From Aquarana catesbeiana (taxonomy: Eukaryota > Chordata > Amphibia > Anura > Ranidae), in NCBI RefSeq assembly GCF_042186555.1, contig NC_133325.1:90486982-90550981 (forward strand): a stretch of DNA of 64,000 nucleotides, given 5' to 3'. Numbering within the stretch: position 1 is the first letter of the stretch; the number at the start of each line of letters is the position of its first letter. The notes beneath the pieces are model-generated. The model saw only the letters and a program-made list of their open reading frames with translations, was not told the origin of the DNA and did not search any database. Both the position numbers and the translations under genes were made by a program. Below are positions 20,958 to 32,299 of this stretch, in pieces.

Positions 20958-22185
20958 CAATCTCCAGTTTCCAGGCAGAAAGAACAGTATATATAATATA
21001 AAATTGCATGCAGGGCATTGGACAAAGCACTAGGGACAAAAGGGATGTGAAATAATTTGATACAGTAATGTAATCTGTAAGATTACAGTGTACTGTATGT
21101 ATTGTGTGTTTTTAACTTTTTGAATTTGGCCCCGTGCTCCGTCCCTGTACGTTGCGATGCTCACAGGGAACAGAACCCGGCACTGTGATAGATCAGGTGG
21201 AGGACAGAGCCTGCACACACAGCGGGAGGACATTGCAGGATCCTGGAGACAAGGTAAGTAAGTTTGCCTGCATCCTGCGATCTCAAGTGTGGCTTTTGGT
21301 ACTGAAAATTCACCCCGAGCCACACTCAGGATTACCGCCAGGGAGGTTAATCCATGGCCAAGTCTTCTCCTCTTCTGTTCACTTCATGCTTGGGTCCTTC
21401 TTCGGTTACTTCCATGGCCTGCATGATGTTGACTCCTCCTATCGGATTTCCAGTGGTGGAGTCCTCTAAGGATCCAGAAGAGGACAACTTCATCCCAGGG
21501 AACCAGCAATCTCAGGGGGGAGCATGGATCAGTGGACCCCATCCAGAAACGACAGCGGCAGGGCACCTGGATAGGGGACTTAGTAGAGTATACCTGGCTT
21601 CACAAGGTAACGAGAATAAAAAAATCCTAGTAGTATGGATTAAATGGGAGTGGGAGAGAGAGAGAGTAAAAAAATTGTTTTATTTTATCCCTGCATAGAT
21701 CTAACAATATTTTTGTCTGGAGAGTAATTTGTTACTCCAAGCCCTAAAATATGAAGAACAAGCCACTATATTTTTCATATAACTGAATGTTTAATGGGTA
21801 CACAGGTTTGCGTCAGATTTAGTACTAAAATTAAATAGCAAATATACAGTTACCAGCAAAAAGCGAAAATTTTTACTTTTCTAAAAAAAGCGCTGCGCAG
21901 ACTGTTGGCGCTATATAAATCCTGTATAATCATAATAATAACTAGAGCATTCCCGGTAATGATTTGACTTGGTATTGCCTCAACATGATGTAAACGCCTG
22001 AAAAAAAAAGTTAATGTAGCATGGGAACATATTTTTGAATAGCAAACACACTTCATTTTGGCTTAGTATTATCTAACACCATATGTAAAACATCTAAAGG
22101 AATCCAAGCAGAGCTTCAGAAATAAATGTTTTCATAAAATGACAATGCAATGGCAGTACCAGGCATGAATCTTTTAACCCCATTT
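20958..22185. other. Repeat-derived and unassigned non-coding sequence
   Basis: About 21270-21355 contains CGAGCCACACTCAGGATTAC followed by CGCCAGGGAGGTTAA, a motif I associate with ranid repeats. GAGAGAGA simple sequence lies near 21655. A short hairpin-type MITE end AGCGCTGCGCAGACTGTTGG CGCTATATAAATCCTG is near 21890. No coding frame is supported. Confidence 0.4.
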
Positions 22186-22420
22186 CACACTATAAAGTGC
22201 ACAGGAATGCGCAGCGCAGTGCTGTGTAATTTACATGCGGTTCGGTGTGGTGCGATTTGAACCCATTCATTTTGTAATAGTAGTAGTAGTGCATGTAGTG
22301 CTTTTGGAAATGAACTGCAATCGGATCACATAGTACTTTTGTATCATGCAATCCGGTGTAGGCAAACACAGTGCATTTGTGACCTGCATTTGGGGTGTCA
22401 TTAACTTATCATTGGAAGTA
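22186..22420. repeat. MITE-like repeat with TTTCACACTATA end
   Basis: Shares ACACTATA, GTGCACAGGAATGCG, ACATGCGGTTCGGTGTGGTG and TTGAACCCATTCATTTTG with the 11731-12120 block, so it is a diverged member of the same non-coding family. Confidence 0.5.
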
Positions 22421-22480
22421 ATGTCATCAGCACACCAGGATCTCCAAAAATAGGTCCAAAACTTTAATCAGCGATCACAG

Positions 22481-22590
22481 AATAAAACCAGAATGCAATG
22501 TTTCAGAACCACGCAGGACCCCTTTATCAGGCCTCTGCCTGATGAAGGGGTCCTGCGTGGCTCCAAAACATTGATTTCTGTTGTAATTAT
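22481..22590. repeat. Inverted pair of hammerhead-like motifs
   Basis: Minus strand: CTGATAA (22530-22524), AGGGGTCCTGCGTGG, GAAAC (22504-22500). Plus strand: CTGATGA (22539-22545), AGGGGTCCTGCGTGG, AAAAC (22565-22569). The two halves are a hairpin around 22531-22538. CTGANGA followed by a short stem and GAAAC resembles the hammerhead ribozyme core, found in Penelope-like elements. Each half has one core deviation (TAA in place of TGA; AAAAC in place of GAAAC), and an extra A follows the first box, so catalysis is doubtful. Confidence 0.45.
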
Positions 22591-22699
22591 GTAATCGCTG
22601 AATAAAGTTATGGACCCATTTTTGGAGATCCTGGTGTGCTGGTGCATTTTGATCGTGGTGCAGGAAATATGCACAGATCGTGGGTTTCCTCAACAGTGT

Positions 22700-23230
22700 T
22701 TTAATGTGAACCTAGCCTTATTTACCAAGGTGCTACAATAAAACCCCACTTCAGCGTAAAATTGCTAGAGTCGGAAAGTGTTAGAACTCGGCTAAGCACT
22801 AGAGATGTTCCATCACTTCCTCTCCCACTGACGACAATTTACTAGACAGGATGAGATGGGAACTCACCAAGAGCAACACAGACAAAAATAAAAACAATTT
22901 TAGTTAAGTAAGGGAAGTCTAGAACCCGTCAAATTTTTATCTTTTTCAGTAAACCTTTTGGAGATTTCCATTTACTTCCTGTCTGGTAAAAACATTGTTA
23001 TTAGGACAGGAAGTGAGGGGAAATCTGTTTAATGGATCCCTGGATAGCAGTAAAACCGGGCAAGATTTCCAATCACTTTAAATCTAAAACCGAAAAAAAG
23101 TTTTTGGCTAGACATTTTAACTTGTGTTCTACAGTAGTTGGCCACTGACATTGACCCAAGCAACTTTTCAGCAGGAAGTGGAGGGGCTCAGCCTGCTTAG
23201 TATGTGACATCATCCATAAGTATTAAATCT
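22700..23230. other. Unassigned non-coding stretch
   Basis: Low-copy-looking AT-rich sequence without a supported gene. AGGAAGTG and its reverse complement recur around 22970-23015, suggesting a degraded foldback repeat. Confidence 0.35.
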
Positions 23231-23232
23231 GA

Positions 23233-23425
23233 CAATGGAAGGGAATTTACTAAAACTGGAGCCGCCAGAATCTGGAGCAGCTGTGTATAGAAACCAATCA
23301 GCTTCTTTCATTTTCAATCTTTCATTTTCAAAATCTAACTGAATAAGCTGAAGATAGAAGCTGATTGGCTGCCATGTACAGTTGCTTCAGATTCTGTCTG
23401 CTCCAGTTTTAGTAAACTTCCCCCT
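23233..23425. mobile_element. Small palindromic MITE (TTTACTAAAACTGGAGC family)
   Basis: The left TTTACTAAAACTGGAGC and the right GCTCCAGTTTTAGTAAA are inverted. ACCAATCAGCTTCT and AGAAGCTGATTGG mirror each other inside. Other members of this family in the window are at about 32833-33010, 34826-34995 and 39538-39625. Confidence 0.8.
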
Positions 23426-23436
23426 GATGTATTTCT

Positions 23437-23810
23437 TAAAGTGGTTGTAAATCTCTGAAATGAAAAATGAGCAAAGCATTCCCCTCTATAGTGTGTACTT
23501 GCCTCTATCTAAAACAGTGTGGTTCCTATCTGCTCTCTCTTCCCTCTGCTGTCTGCATGAGTTACCTCTGACAGGGTATCCAGACACCACAGGATCCCGG
23601 GGGACAGTCCTCTCCCCTTTACCCAACCCAAAGAAGGTCACTGATAACCTCACCTATGCGCGTTTCCCTATGAGACTATAAAGAGGGGGGTGTCCTTTCC
23701 CTCGACTCAGGACTCATATTACACTCAGCTCTCTCCTCTATGCTGTGCAGTGTGTGACATCAGATCCCCACCCCTTACCTTCTGAAGCTCAGAAATTATA
23801 TGTAAATTCT
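23437..23810. repeat. Repeat beginning TTAAAGTGGTTGTAAA
   Basis: It starts with TTAAAGTGGTTGTAAATCTC. The same end occurs at 29325 and, with a matching right end, in the TTAA-flanked MITE at 57730-58153. The right end of this copy could not be identified. The frames seen are incidental. Confidence 0.5.
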
Positions 23811-25480
23811 GGATTTTGATGGCATGTAGAGGACAGAGGGCCGCGGCTACACAGGAACAACTTATGGTCTTATATTACACTCCACTCTCTGCTCTATGCT
23901 TTGCAGTGTGTAACATCAGATCCATGCCCTGTGGCGTCACGGGGAATGCCACAGGGAAGTCCCGTCAGGTCCCCGTGCCTCAGAGGGGGGCAAGGTCACT
24001 GGGTGGCCCCCCCTGTTATTTAAGAACCGTCAGAAGAGGAGAAGCGTCACACAGCGGGAGCCTCCCTCCATGCCATCAGGGATGCGGAGCGGCCCGAAAA
24101 GAAGATGAAGACAAGAAGATGAAGAGAAGAAAAAGAAGAGAAGAAGATGAAGAGAAGAAGATGAAGAGAAGAGCGGGAGCCTCCCTCCATGCCATTATGG
24201 ATGCGGAGCGGCCCGAGGAGAAGAAGGGAAGAAGACGCCGACGCCGCGAAGGAAGATGCTGGACGAGAACACCGGAGGAAGAACCAGAAGAAGAACAAGA
24301 TGGAGGAAGAAACCGAAGGAAGATAGAAGAAAGAAGAAGCATTTAAATAAAGGAATTGTCAAAAACTGTTTCTTGTTATTTTTAACATTTTTGACAGTTT
24401 TTTAGTGAAATGGTAGGGGTACTTTTGTACCCCCTTACCATTTCACACAGGGGGAGGGCCGGGATCTGGGGGTCCCCTTGTTAAAGGGGACTTTCAGATT
24501 CCGATAAGCCCCCCGCCCGCAGACCCCGACAACCACCGGCCAGGGTTGTGGGGATGAGGCCCTTGTCCTCATCAACATGGGGAAAAGGTGTTTTGGGGCT
24601 ACCCCAAAGCACCCTCCCAATATTGAGGGCATGTGGCCTGGTACGGTTCAGGAGGGTGGGGCGCTCTCTCGTCCCCCCCCTCTTTTCCTGTGGCCTGCCA
24701 GGTTGCATGCTCGGATAAGGGTCTGGTATGGATTCTTGGGGGGGCTCCACACCATTTTTTTATTAAATTTTGGCCGGGGTTCCCCTTAATATCCATACCA
24801 GACCTGCAGGGCCTGGTATGGAATTTAGGGGGACCCCCCACGTCATTTTTTTTAAAATTTTGGCCGGGGTTCCCCTTAATATCCATACCAGACCTGAAGA
24901 GCCTGGTATGGAATTTAGGGGGACCCCCACGTCATTTTTTAAAAAATTTTGGTTAGGGGTTCCCCTGTTGGGAATTCCCATGCCGTTTTTATCAATTAAC
25001 TTTTATGTGTATTGTCGGACCGGCAATTCATTAATAGCCGCGAGTAGTTTAAATGACTTTTTTCCTTTGAAATGTCATTTTGCTGTCAGACTGTTCTAAA
25101 CACGGGAAACATGCGCCCCTTTACAGGCATACTATAGACACCCCCCCGGTATGAAATTTAAAGGGATATTACACTTTTATTGTTTCACTTTAAGCATTAT
25201 TAAAATCACTGTTCCTGAAAAAACGGCCGTTTTTAAAACTTTTTTTTGCATTGATCCATGTCCCCTGGGGCAGGACCCAGGTCCCCAAACACTTTTTATG
25301 ACAATACCAATGAATATTTAAAATTAGCACTTTTGATTTCTCCCATAGACTTTTAAAGGGTGTTCCGCGGCATTCGAATTTGCCGCGAACACCCCAAATT
25401 GTTCGCTGTTCGGCAAACTTGCGAACAGCCCATGTTCGAGTCGAACATGAGTTCGACTCGAACTCGAAGCTCATTCCTAG
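23811..25480. mobile_element. Ranid-type GC-rich repeat with GAAGAA block and ~95-bp tandem units
   Basis: A continuous repeat-like unit. The GGGAGCCTCCCTCCATGCCAT block occurs twice (about 24057 and 24176) around AGAAGATGAAGAG simple sequence. A TGTCAAAAACTGTTTCTTG hairpin-like segment follows at about 24358. Three tandem ~90-95-bp units (CCGGGGTTCCCCTTAATATC to GGGGGACCCC) lie at about 24770-24960. A terminal GTTCGAGTCGAACATGAG palindrome is near 25434. I recognise this assemblage as a common ranid genomic repeat but cannot name its superfamily. The 176-residue charged frame at 23816 is a by-product of the GAAGA repeats. Confidence 0.6.
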
Positions 25481-26235
25481 TCCTTTCTTGTATTAAGAGA
25501 GGTATGGACTCCAGGGAGAGAAATATCATTTTGCCCCTGTACAAATCATTAGTAAGACCTCATCTGGAATATGCAGTTCAGTTTTGGGCACCAGTTCTCA
25601 AAAAGAATATTGGGGAACTGGAGAAAGTGCAGAGAAGAGTAACCAAACTGATAAGAGGCATGGAGGAGCTCAGCTATGAGGGAAGATTAGAGGAACTGAA
25701 TCTATTCCCTCTTGAGAAGAGGAGATTAAAGGGGGATATAATCAGCATGTATAAGTACATAAGTGGTCCATATAGTGAACTTGGTGTTGAGTTATTCACT
25801 TTAAGGTCATCACAGAGGACAAGGGGGCACTCTTTACGTCTGGAGGAAAAGAGATTTAATCTCCAAATATGGAAAGGTTTCTTCACAGTAAAAGTTGTGA
25901 AAATGTGGAATAGACTCCCTCCAGAGGTGGTTCTGGCCAGCTCAGAAGAAAGCTTTAAAAAAGGGCCTGGCTTCTTTCTTAAATGTACATAATATAACTG
26001 GGTACTGAGATTTATTGGGAAAGTTGATCCAGGGAAAATCCGATTGCCTCTCTGGGGATCAGGAAGGAATTTTTTCCCCTGCTGGAGCAAATTGCATCAT
26101 TCTTTGCTGGGGTTTTTTGCCTTCCTCTGGATCGACTGGGTGAAGGATTGTGTATATGGGATTGTATAATTTTTTTTTTTATTATTGGTTGAACTAGATG
26201 GACTTGTGTCTTTTTTCAAGCCGACTAACTATGTA
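25481..26235 (+). pseudogene. CR1/Rex1-like LINE 3' fragment
   Basis: An open frame to 25992 encodes the C-terminal part of a Jockey-superfamily reverse transcriptase: IILPLYKSLVRPHLEYAVQF, then VQRRVTKLIRG, LFPLEKRRLKGDIISMYKY, RGHSLRLEEKRFNLQ and MWNRLPPEVV. A 3' UTR follows with GAACTAGATGGACTTGTGTC and ACTAACTATGTAA at about 26190-26233, the familiar terminus of this LINE group. The palm domain is missing (5'-truncated). Antisense relatives lie at 54507-56318 and 56525-56868, and a palm-containing piece at 45690-46797. Confidence 0.85.
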
Positions 26236-26970
26236 ATATTTGCCACAGATGTCACAGGTGGGCCAGTCCCAAAAAGTAGGAAGAAGCCACCGGCTAACAA
26301 TAACATATGGCAGCACAGGATTCTTAAGCCTGGAGCGAACAGGGAAGTGGGAGGTATCGTTTTTTTGTGCTACTGATCAAGGTACTATGACTATTCGGCT
26401 TTTGGAAAAATGGCAATTTAGTTATGCTGTACTTAAAGCGGTAAAGCAAACATTGATTATATTACAGCTTAACCAATTCTTTCACTTGAATTTTATTAGA
26501 AACAATAAGAGAAGTAGTCAATTACAAAGCACAAAGATGTGCGAAAAACATGAACAAATTCAAAATGAGTTTTCCTCCGCAGATATTGAACTTAAAATAT
26601 TGATGTAGAAATGAAAGACAATTGATCCAAGAAACATTGAATTACATAGTTATTCTGGCTGAAAAAGACACAAGTCCATCTAGTTCAACCAATTGTTAGA
26701 TGATCAATTATCAGAGCCCTGCCTGGAACTGTGATGCGATTCGTTTCCAAAAAGGGCCCTTGAACTATAAAAAAACAATATAGTCATCCATGGGACCAAA
26801 AAGAGGTACCGCTCTCACTTGTGGGCAAAAAGGCAGTTCTAAGGCAGAGAGGGTCAGAAGAAAAATGAAAAGGTAAGAGAAAAAAAGAAAGGAAGAGAAG
26901 AGGAGTAAAAAAAGGGGAGGGGAGGAGGCCATCTCTGTCCTGGAGGCTCACTATGGGTATATTAACCCCT
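26236..26970. other. Mostly unassigned; contains an antisense CR1-type 3' tip
   Basis: About 26645-26705 reads TACATAGTT...AAAAAGACACAAGTCCATCTAG, the reverse complement of the CR1-like 3' terminus. The rest shows purine-rich simple sequence at about 26860-26930 and no gene. Confidence 0.45.
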
Positions 26971-28283
26971 TGGAGCAAGCTCCTACTGGCCCTTTACCAC
27001 TTCCCTACCCGCCCATTGGGATCTCCCATCCTGGGCGGGCGTCATATGAAGTCCTCGGCGCCCGCTGCATCACAGAGGAGCTGATGCGTGTGCCCGGCGG
27101 CCGCAATGTCCGCAAGGCACACGCGATCGCTCATTACAGAGCAGATCCACATTCTGTCAGGGGAGAGGAGACTGATCGTCATAGGTGTGCGCAGCCTATT
27201 GCATTAGAGTGTGCACCCCACAGCTCAAACCTTCTCACTTTTGAGACAAAGAAAGGGACTGAGGACAGAGACTCCCCAGTCCCTTTCTCTGCAGCCTCAG
27301 CTGCACTGGACAGTGAATGAATGGGAAGTTCTTTGTGCCAATCACTTGTCGTGTTTATTTAGAAAACAAAGGGGCTGCTAAATCACATATTTACTGGCCC
27401 CTTCCTCACTCTCCATCCTGAAACGATCGGCCGGAGCATTCTACGGAAAGCCAGCAGTGCTGCAGGGGCGACATGGAAGGGGGGGCCCAGGCAGCCAAGG
27501 CAATCTGCGCCACACAGGGTGATTAGGATGTGCGCAGGCACACCCGGCACACCCTGTGTGCACGCCTATGCTGATCGTGTGTTCCTAGTATATAGGAACA
27601 CCGATCAGTCTCCTCACCCAGGCATTCACATTCCCCCACAGTTAGAGCAGACAGTCAGGGAACACATTTAACACCTTGATCACCCTTAGTGTTAACCCCT
27701 TCCCTGCCAGTGACATTTATACAGTAATCAGTGCATTTTTATAGCACTGATGCCTGTATAACTGTCAATGGTCCCAAAATAGCGTCAAAAGTGTCCAATA
27801 TGTCCGCCACAATGTTGCAGTCACAATAAAAAATCGCAGATCGCCGCCATTAGTAGTAAAAAAAAAATAATAATAAAAATGCCACAAATCTATCCCCTAT
27901 TTTGTAGACGCTATAACTTTTGCGCAAACCAATCAATATACGCTTATTGCCATTTTTTTACCAAAAATATGTAGAAGAATACATATCGGCCTAAACTGAG
28001 GAAAAAAATGTTTTTTTATATATTTTTTGGGGATATTTATTATAGCAAAAAGTAAAAAATAATGCGTTTTTTTTCAAAATTGTTGCTCTTTTTTTGTTTA
28101 TAGTGCAATAAATAAAAACCGCAGAGGCGATCAAATACCACCAAAATTAAGCTCTATTTGTGGGGAAAATTTTGGGAGCCAAGTCGCACGACCGCGCAAT
28201 TGTCAGTTAAAGCGACGCAGTGCCGAATCGCAAAAAGTGCTCTGGTCTTTGGTCAGCCAAATGCTCCAGGGCTGAAGTGGTTA
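26971..28283 (+). mobile_element. Ranid-type repeat (CCACTTCCC...GAAGTGGTTAA), longest copy
   Basis: Begins near ACCACTTCCCTACCCGCCCA and ends at CTCCAGGGCTGAAGTGGTTAA, so the tips are inverted around CCACTT/AAGTGG. The interior carries the GTCATATGA block, AGACGCTATAACTTTTGCGC, CAATCAATATACGCTTATTG and AGAAGAATACATATCGGCC. The same interior motifs recur at 28846-29330 and, inverted, at 35499-36460. I know this as a high-copy frog repeat. It has no transposase; superfamily not assigned. Confidence 0.7.
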
Positions 28284-28845
28284 AAATGTGTAAGAGCAAA
28301 AATAATGTAAGTTTAAACGTGTTTAGTGTAATGACATGCTCAGGAAACTTTCCCCACTGCATTTATATAGAAAGCTCAGCATGGATCGCTGGAGCAATAT
28401 TTCTATCCACATACTGAAGCTGGATTTACTTACCAAGGATGTAATAGCTAGCAACCTTCCATAAACAAATTGATGGATTAAAAGGCTTAGTATTAGCTTT
28501 AACACTCACTTCATGGACTGGATTCAGAGCAAGAACGAATGTGATTTGTACATTTTCTTTATGTAATCCATATTTAATAAGCACTATCAAGACGCTACAA
28601 ACGCGACGTACCAAATAATACTTGATTGCCTATTAGCTGATAATTTTGGAGGAAACAGTATGACTGATCCTCGGCAATATTAGCATACCAGTACTGGATT
28701 TTACTTCTTGCTTGTTTTAATATAATAAGAGGACAGCAACCTCTGGCGCTGAACTCCAGGCAAGGAGTAGACATGTGAGCTGTTTTACCTGCCATACAAT
28801 TTATAAATCTATGCAATCAGATTTGTGACCCAGGCACAGGTTTAC
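28284..28845. other. Low-repeat non-coding stretch
   Basis: No transposon ends, tandem repeats or supported coding frames were recognised. It is one of the few stretches that looks like unique sequence and may be intron or intergenic host DNA. Confidence 0.4.
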
Positions 28846-29330
28846 TTTAACCAGCTAAAGACCACCCACCGCTTATATTTACTGCGCAGGGTTGCTCTAT
28901 TATGAACCTGTGCGTTGTTTCATGCAATAGACACTGTGGTCGTGCGCACGCGTGTGCCCCCTGCACAGTGGGGGAGCCAATACACGGGTCCATGGCGCCA
29001 TTACCAGTAAAAACAATTAAAAAATAAATAAAAGTCCATAAATCTATCCCCTATTTTGTAGACGCTATAACTTTTGCGTAAACCAATCAATATAAGCTTA
29101 TTGGGATTTTTTGGGAATATGTAGAAGAATACATATTGGCCTAAATTGATGAAGAATAATTTTTTTTTAATTTATTGCGCAAAAAATAGGAGCCGCAGAG
29201 GTGATCAAATACCACCAAAAGAAAGTTCTATTTGTACAGCGTTGCACGCCCACGCAATTGTCAGTTAAAGCAACGCAGTATCGTATCGCAATAAATGGCC
29301 TGGTGTAAATCCTTCTGGGGCTGAAATGGA
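28846..29330 (+). mobile_element. Second, shortened copy of the CCACTT/AAGTGG ranid repeat
   Basis: Shares CCCCTATTTTGTAGACGC, TATAACTTTTGCGTAAACCA, AGAAGAATACATATTGGCC and CAATTGTCAGTTAAAG with 26971-28283, in the same order. It is internally deleted and ends near GGGCTGAAATGG. Confidence 0.65.
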
Positions 29331-29865
29331 AAGTGGTTGTAAACCCCATTCATGAAATCTGACCTGGGCACATATATCTGCCGTGTTTACTTATCTCTCT
29401 CCAAAGCTCTGAGTGCTGTGTCTTTCTGCTGCTCCATTCCTCTGTTATCTGCATGATAACTTCTGACAAGTTCTCCAACACACGAGATAAAAGCAGCTGG
29501 AAATTTGTGTTAGGGAGGGAACTTAGTGATCGATAAGCAGAGAGCTTGTCTATTCACAGCTCTGCAAGTTTCTTCATTCCTCTGTGAAAGACTCATTGCC
29601 AGTTTTCACAAACGCTTCATTGCAGTTGTTGCCGCCAAGGGTGGCACAACCAGTTATTGGGTTTAGGGGGCAATTACTTTTTTATATAAAGCCAGGCAGG
29701 TTTGGACAGCTTTTTGCCTTAATAAATGAAACCATCATTTAAAAACTGCATTTTGTATTTACTTGGGTTATCGTTGTGTAATAATAAAATTTGTTTGATG
29801 ATCTGAATCATTTAAGTGTGACAAATATGCAAAAAAAATAAAAAGTCAGAAAGTATTGTGACGTC
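29331..29865. repeat. AAGTGGTTGTAAACCCC repeat and AT-rich spacer
   Basis: Opens with AAAGTGGTTGTAAACCCC, the end type also seen at 23440 and 57730. The remainder to about 29700 has no recognised second end, then becomes AT-rich. No gene seen. Confidence 0.45.
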
Positions 29866-29869
29866 TGCC

Positions 29870-30215
29870 TTTACTCGTACATGAAATTTAATGGCATCCC
29901 AGTCTTAGACCGTAGGGTTCAATGTTGATTTGGCCCACCCTTTGCAACTAAAGCAACTTAAACTGTTCTGGGAAGGCTGTCCACAAGGTTTAGGAGTGTG
30001 TCTATGGGAATGTTTGACAATCTTTCCAGAAGCCCATTTATGAGGTCAGGCACTGATGTTGGACAAGAAGGCCTGGCTTGCAGTCTCCGCTCTAATTCAT
30101 CCCAAAGGTGTTCTATTGGGTTGCGGTCAGGACTCTGTGCAGGCCAGTCAAGTTCCTCCACCCCAAACTCGCTCATCCATGTCTTTTTGTGTGCTTTTCA
30201 GTGTGGGCTTTTCAG
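29870..30215 (-). pseudogene. Tc1-like transposase C-terminal remnant
   Basis: The minus-strand frame reads EELDWPAQSPDRNPIEHLWD followed by ELERRLQARPSCPTSVPDL, the conserved C-terminal catalytic glutamate region of Tc1 transposases (SPD-x-NPIEHLWDELERR). N-terminal DNA-binding and first catalytic aspartate regions are absent, and no flanking inverted repeats could be paired. A dead fragment. Confidence 0.85.
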
Positions 30216-30878
30216 GGTTAAAACAGGCAGTGAAGAGGTGCCATATCACCTCTGAGCTGCCTGTCAGCCACTCTCCGGAATACGATCCCAAACAGGTCAC
30301 TTTTCAGTGGGGTGACAAGGGCTGCCGCAAGCGTGTATAAGCCCTTAATGCTATATTGCTTACTGCTGATTTGTCTCAAACTGTTGAAAGAATAATGTTG
30401 CCTGAGTCTATGTCTGCTTTACATTGTAATAATAGCGCATACCTCATAAAACTGTCAAATAATAAAGGCGCTCTCAAGTTTACAGAAACAATAAACTGGA
30501 GGCTTTGCATTTTGACAGTTTTATGAACGGTAAAACGTAGCTTTGCAGAAGAAAGGACGATTAAAGTGTGATTGAGGAGGCATATAACTTTGCTGATAGA
30601 GACCAACTTCCTAAAGACAAAGCACCCCTGACAAAAAGGAAGGAAGCCCTGCTCTGCATCCTTACATTATATTGAAAACAATGTAAAAATCATCAAAATC
30701 ATTAGATATTGGGGTTAGTTCACTAAAGGTTACTACATGCAATATGAAGGTCACTTGACTCATTTTTTTCAGAATCATGGCATGAGATAATAAAAGGGTC
30801 AAATTAATCAAAATCCATTAAAATATCGAATGTGAGATAAATACCGCAAAAAAAAAAAAAAAAAAATGAGATAAGTCA
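30216..30878. other. Non-coding stretch with a hairpin
   Basis: AAACTGTCAAA(T/A) near 30450 is mirrored by TTTGACAGTTTTATGA near 30513, suggesting a foldback repeat at about 30430-30530. An A-run of about 20 lies near 30846. No gene supported. Confidence 0.4.
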
Positions 30879-31705
30879 TTAAAGTGTAAGTTCAGCTTTA
30901 CAAAAAATCTGTAAGGTGAACTTACACAGGACCCTCTCCCAATCCCCCCTCCCCGGTCCTGCTGTACCTGAGTCCTGCGATCACCTGCTAGGAGACATCT
31001 GGTCTCCGCTTTACCGGTCCAAGGATTTGAAATCCCTGCGGCTTTCTTTCTTCTTCTCCAACGTTGACAGGACGGGCTAGGCGGGTCCTGAATGGTCAGC
31101 ACTGACCAATTAGCATGCCTCCTATACAAACCTTTACGAGGTACATTTAGGATATTAAACCACAGGGATTTCAAATCCCCGGACCGGTGAAGCGGCGACC
31201 TGATGTCTGACAGCGGTTGATCGCGGGACTCAGGTACAGCGGGAACGGGGGGGGGGGAGGGGGGTCCAGAGTAAGTTCACTGTACAGATTTTCTGTTAGG
31301 ACCCTTTCACACGTGCGGACCGTTCACATCCGCCCTGTCAGTTTTTCAGGTGGACCTGAACGGACACTCCATACATATCTATGGAGCGACGGATGTCAGC
31401 GGTGACATCCAATCCGCCCCGATCCGATCCCCTCCGCTAAATCCAGAAAGATGGAAACCCTATTTTCCATCCGTCTGGCGGATCGGATGAAAACGGACAG
31501 GCGGTCCTTTTTCATCCGATCCCCCCATGGAGGAGAGCGGAGATCTGACAGGTCCATTTCTGCACAGTGTGTAAAGACAGACTTGTCATCCGCCGGCTCT
31601 GTGGGGATCAACGGAGCGATCCCTGCTGAGCAGGCGGATGTCTGAAAACGGATCCGCACATGTGAAAGGGGCCTAAAGGTGAACTAATACCCTTTAAAGT
31701 CAATT
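30879..31705. mobile_element. TTAA-type MITE (GTAAGTTCACCTTACAG family) with a nested MITE
   Basis: The left part (TTAAAGTGTAAGTTCAGC, ATCTGTAAGGTGAACTTAC) and the right part (AGTAAGTTCACTGTACAG to AAGGTGAACTAATACCC TTTAA) correspond to both ends of the TTAA-flanked MITE at 45292-45624. The right arm is interrupted at about 31297 by another MITE. The interior has an ATTTCAAATCC hairpin (about 31028 and 31167). Confidence 0.65.
31297..31674. mobile_element. MITE with GGACCCTTTCACACGTGCGG ends, nested
   Basis: The left GGACCCTTTCACACGTGCGG and the right CCGCACATGTGAAAGGGGCC are inverted. The interior arms share GATCGGATGAAAA/TTTTCATCCGATC. It sits inside the right arm of the 30879-31705 MITE. 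Same end type as 13107-15406. Confidence 0.8.
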
Positions 31706-32299
31706 CACTAAAAAACACACATTCGTTATTTATAACCTGGAGTTTGCTGGCGGTATTTTAAAAATGTACAAAACAACAAGAACTTTGCACTGGCCAGGAA
31801 ATGAAAAGTATACAGCAATGTATCAGTGTTAAAATGTTCTGCTCTGAGCTCTGGAATGAAAATAAATTGTAAAAATTTCATCAGAGGGAGATCATTTTGT
31901 AGAATGTTTTCATAATTTCACAATATTGCTGGGTGCCTGATGGTGCAGTGTTAGCCTGCAAAAAAGAAACAAATTGTGAAAAAAAGCCAAAAAACCCACA
32001 AAATGTAATTGCTAAATATTGCAAAACATAAATATTTAACGCATTTGGTAAATAATGCATATTTTTTTAAAGAATTGACTACATTTGAGATAAATACTGC
32101 ATGAGTGTGGCATTTAATCTCTTAGTGAATTTACCCCATTGCCCTCTATTGAGGAGAGATCTGGTCTTCAAATTCTTATTACCTGTGAGACCTAAGAAAG
32201 AACCTAATCTTAAGGTGGAAGAAAGCCCTCTCCTAAGAACCGTCTTGTCAAAAAAGAAGGCACTGCATATTCGCTGTTTCAGCAAAGAGTTAAGTGAAA
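31706..32299. other. AT-rich non-coding stretch
   Basis: Short AT-rich repeats (AAATATTGCAAAACATAAATA and relatives). No gene or transposon end assigned. Confidence 0.35.

Noticed and set aside
23816..24346. 176-residue frame with a charged C-terminal half
   Set aside because: The charged part is translation of GAAGA-type repeats within a high-copy ranid repeat. No splice or homology support.
25190..25474. Antisense frame containing FESNSCSTRTWAVRKFAEQRTIWG
   Set aside because: It is the reading of the GTTCGAGTCGAACATGAG palindromic end of a common frog repeat.
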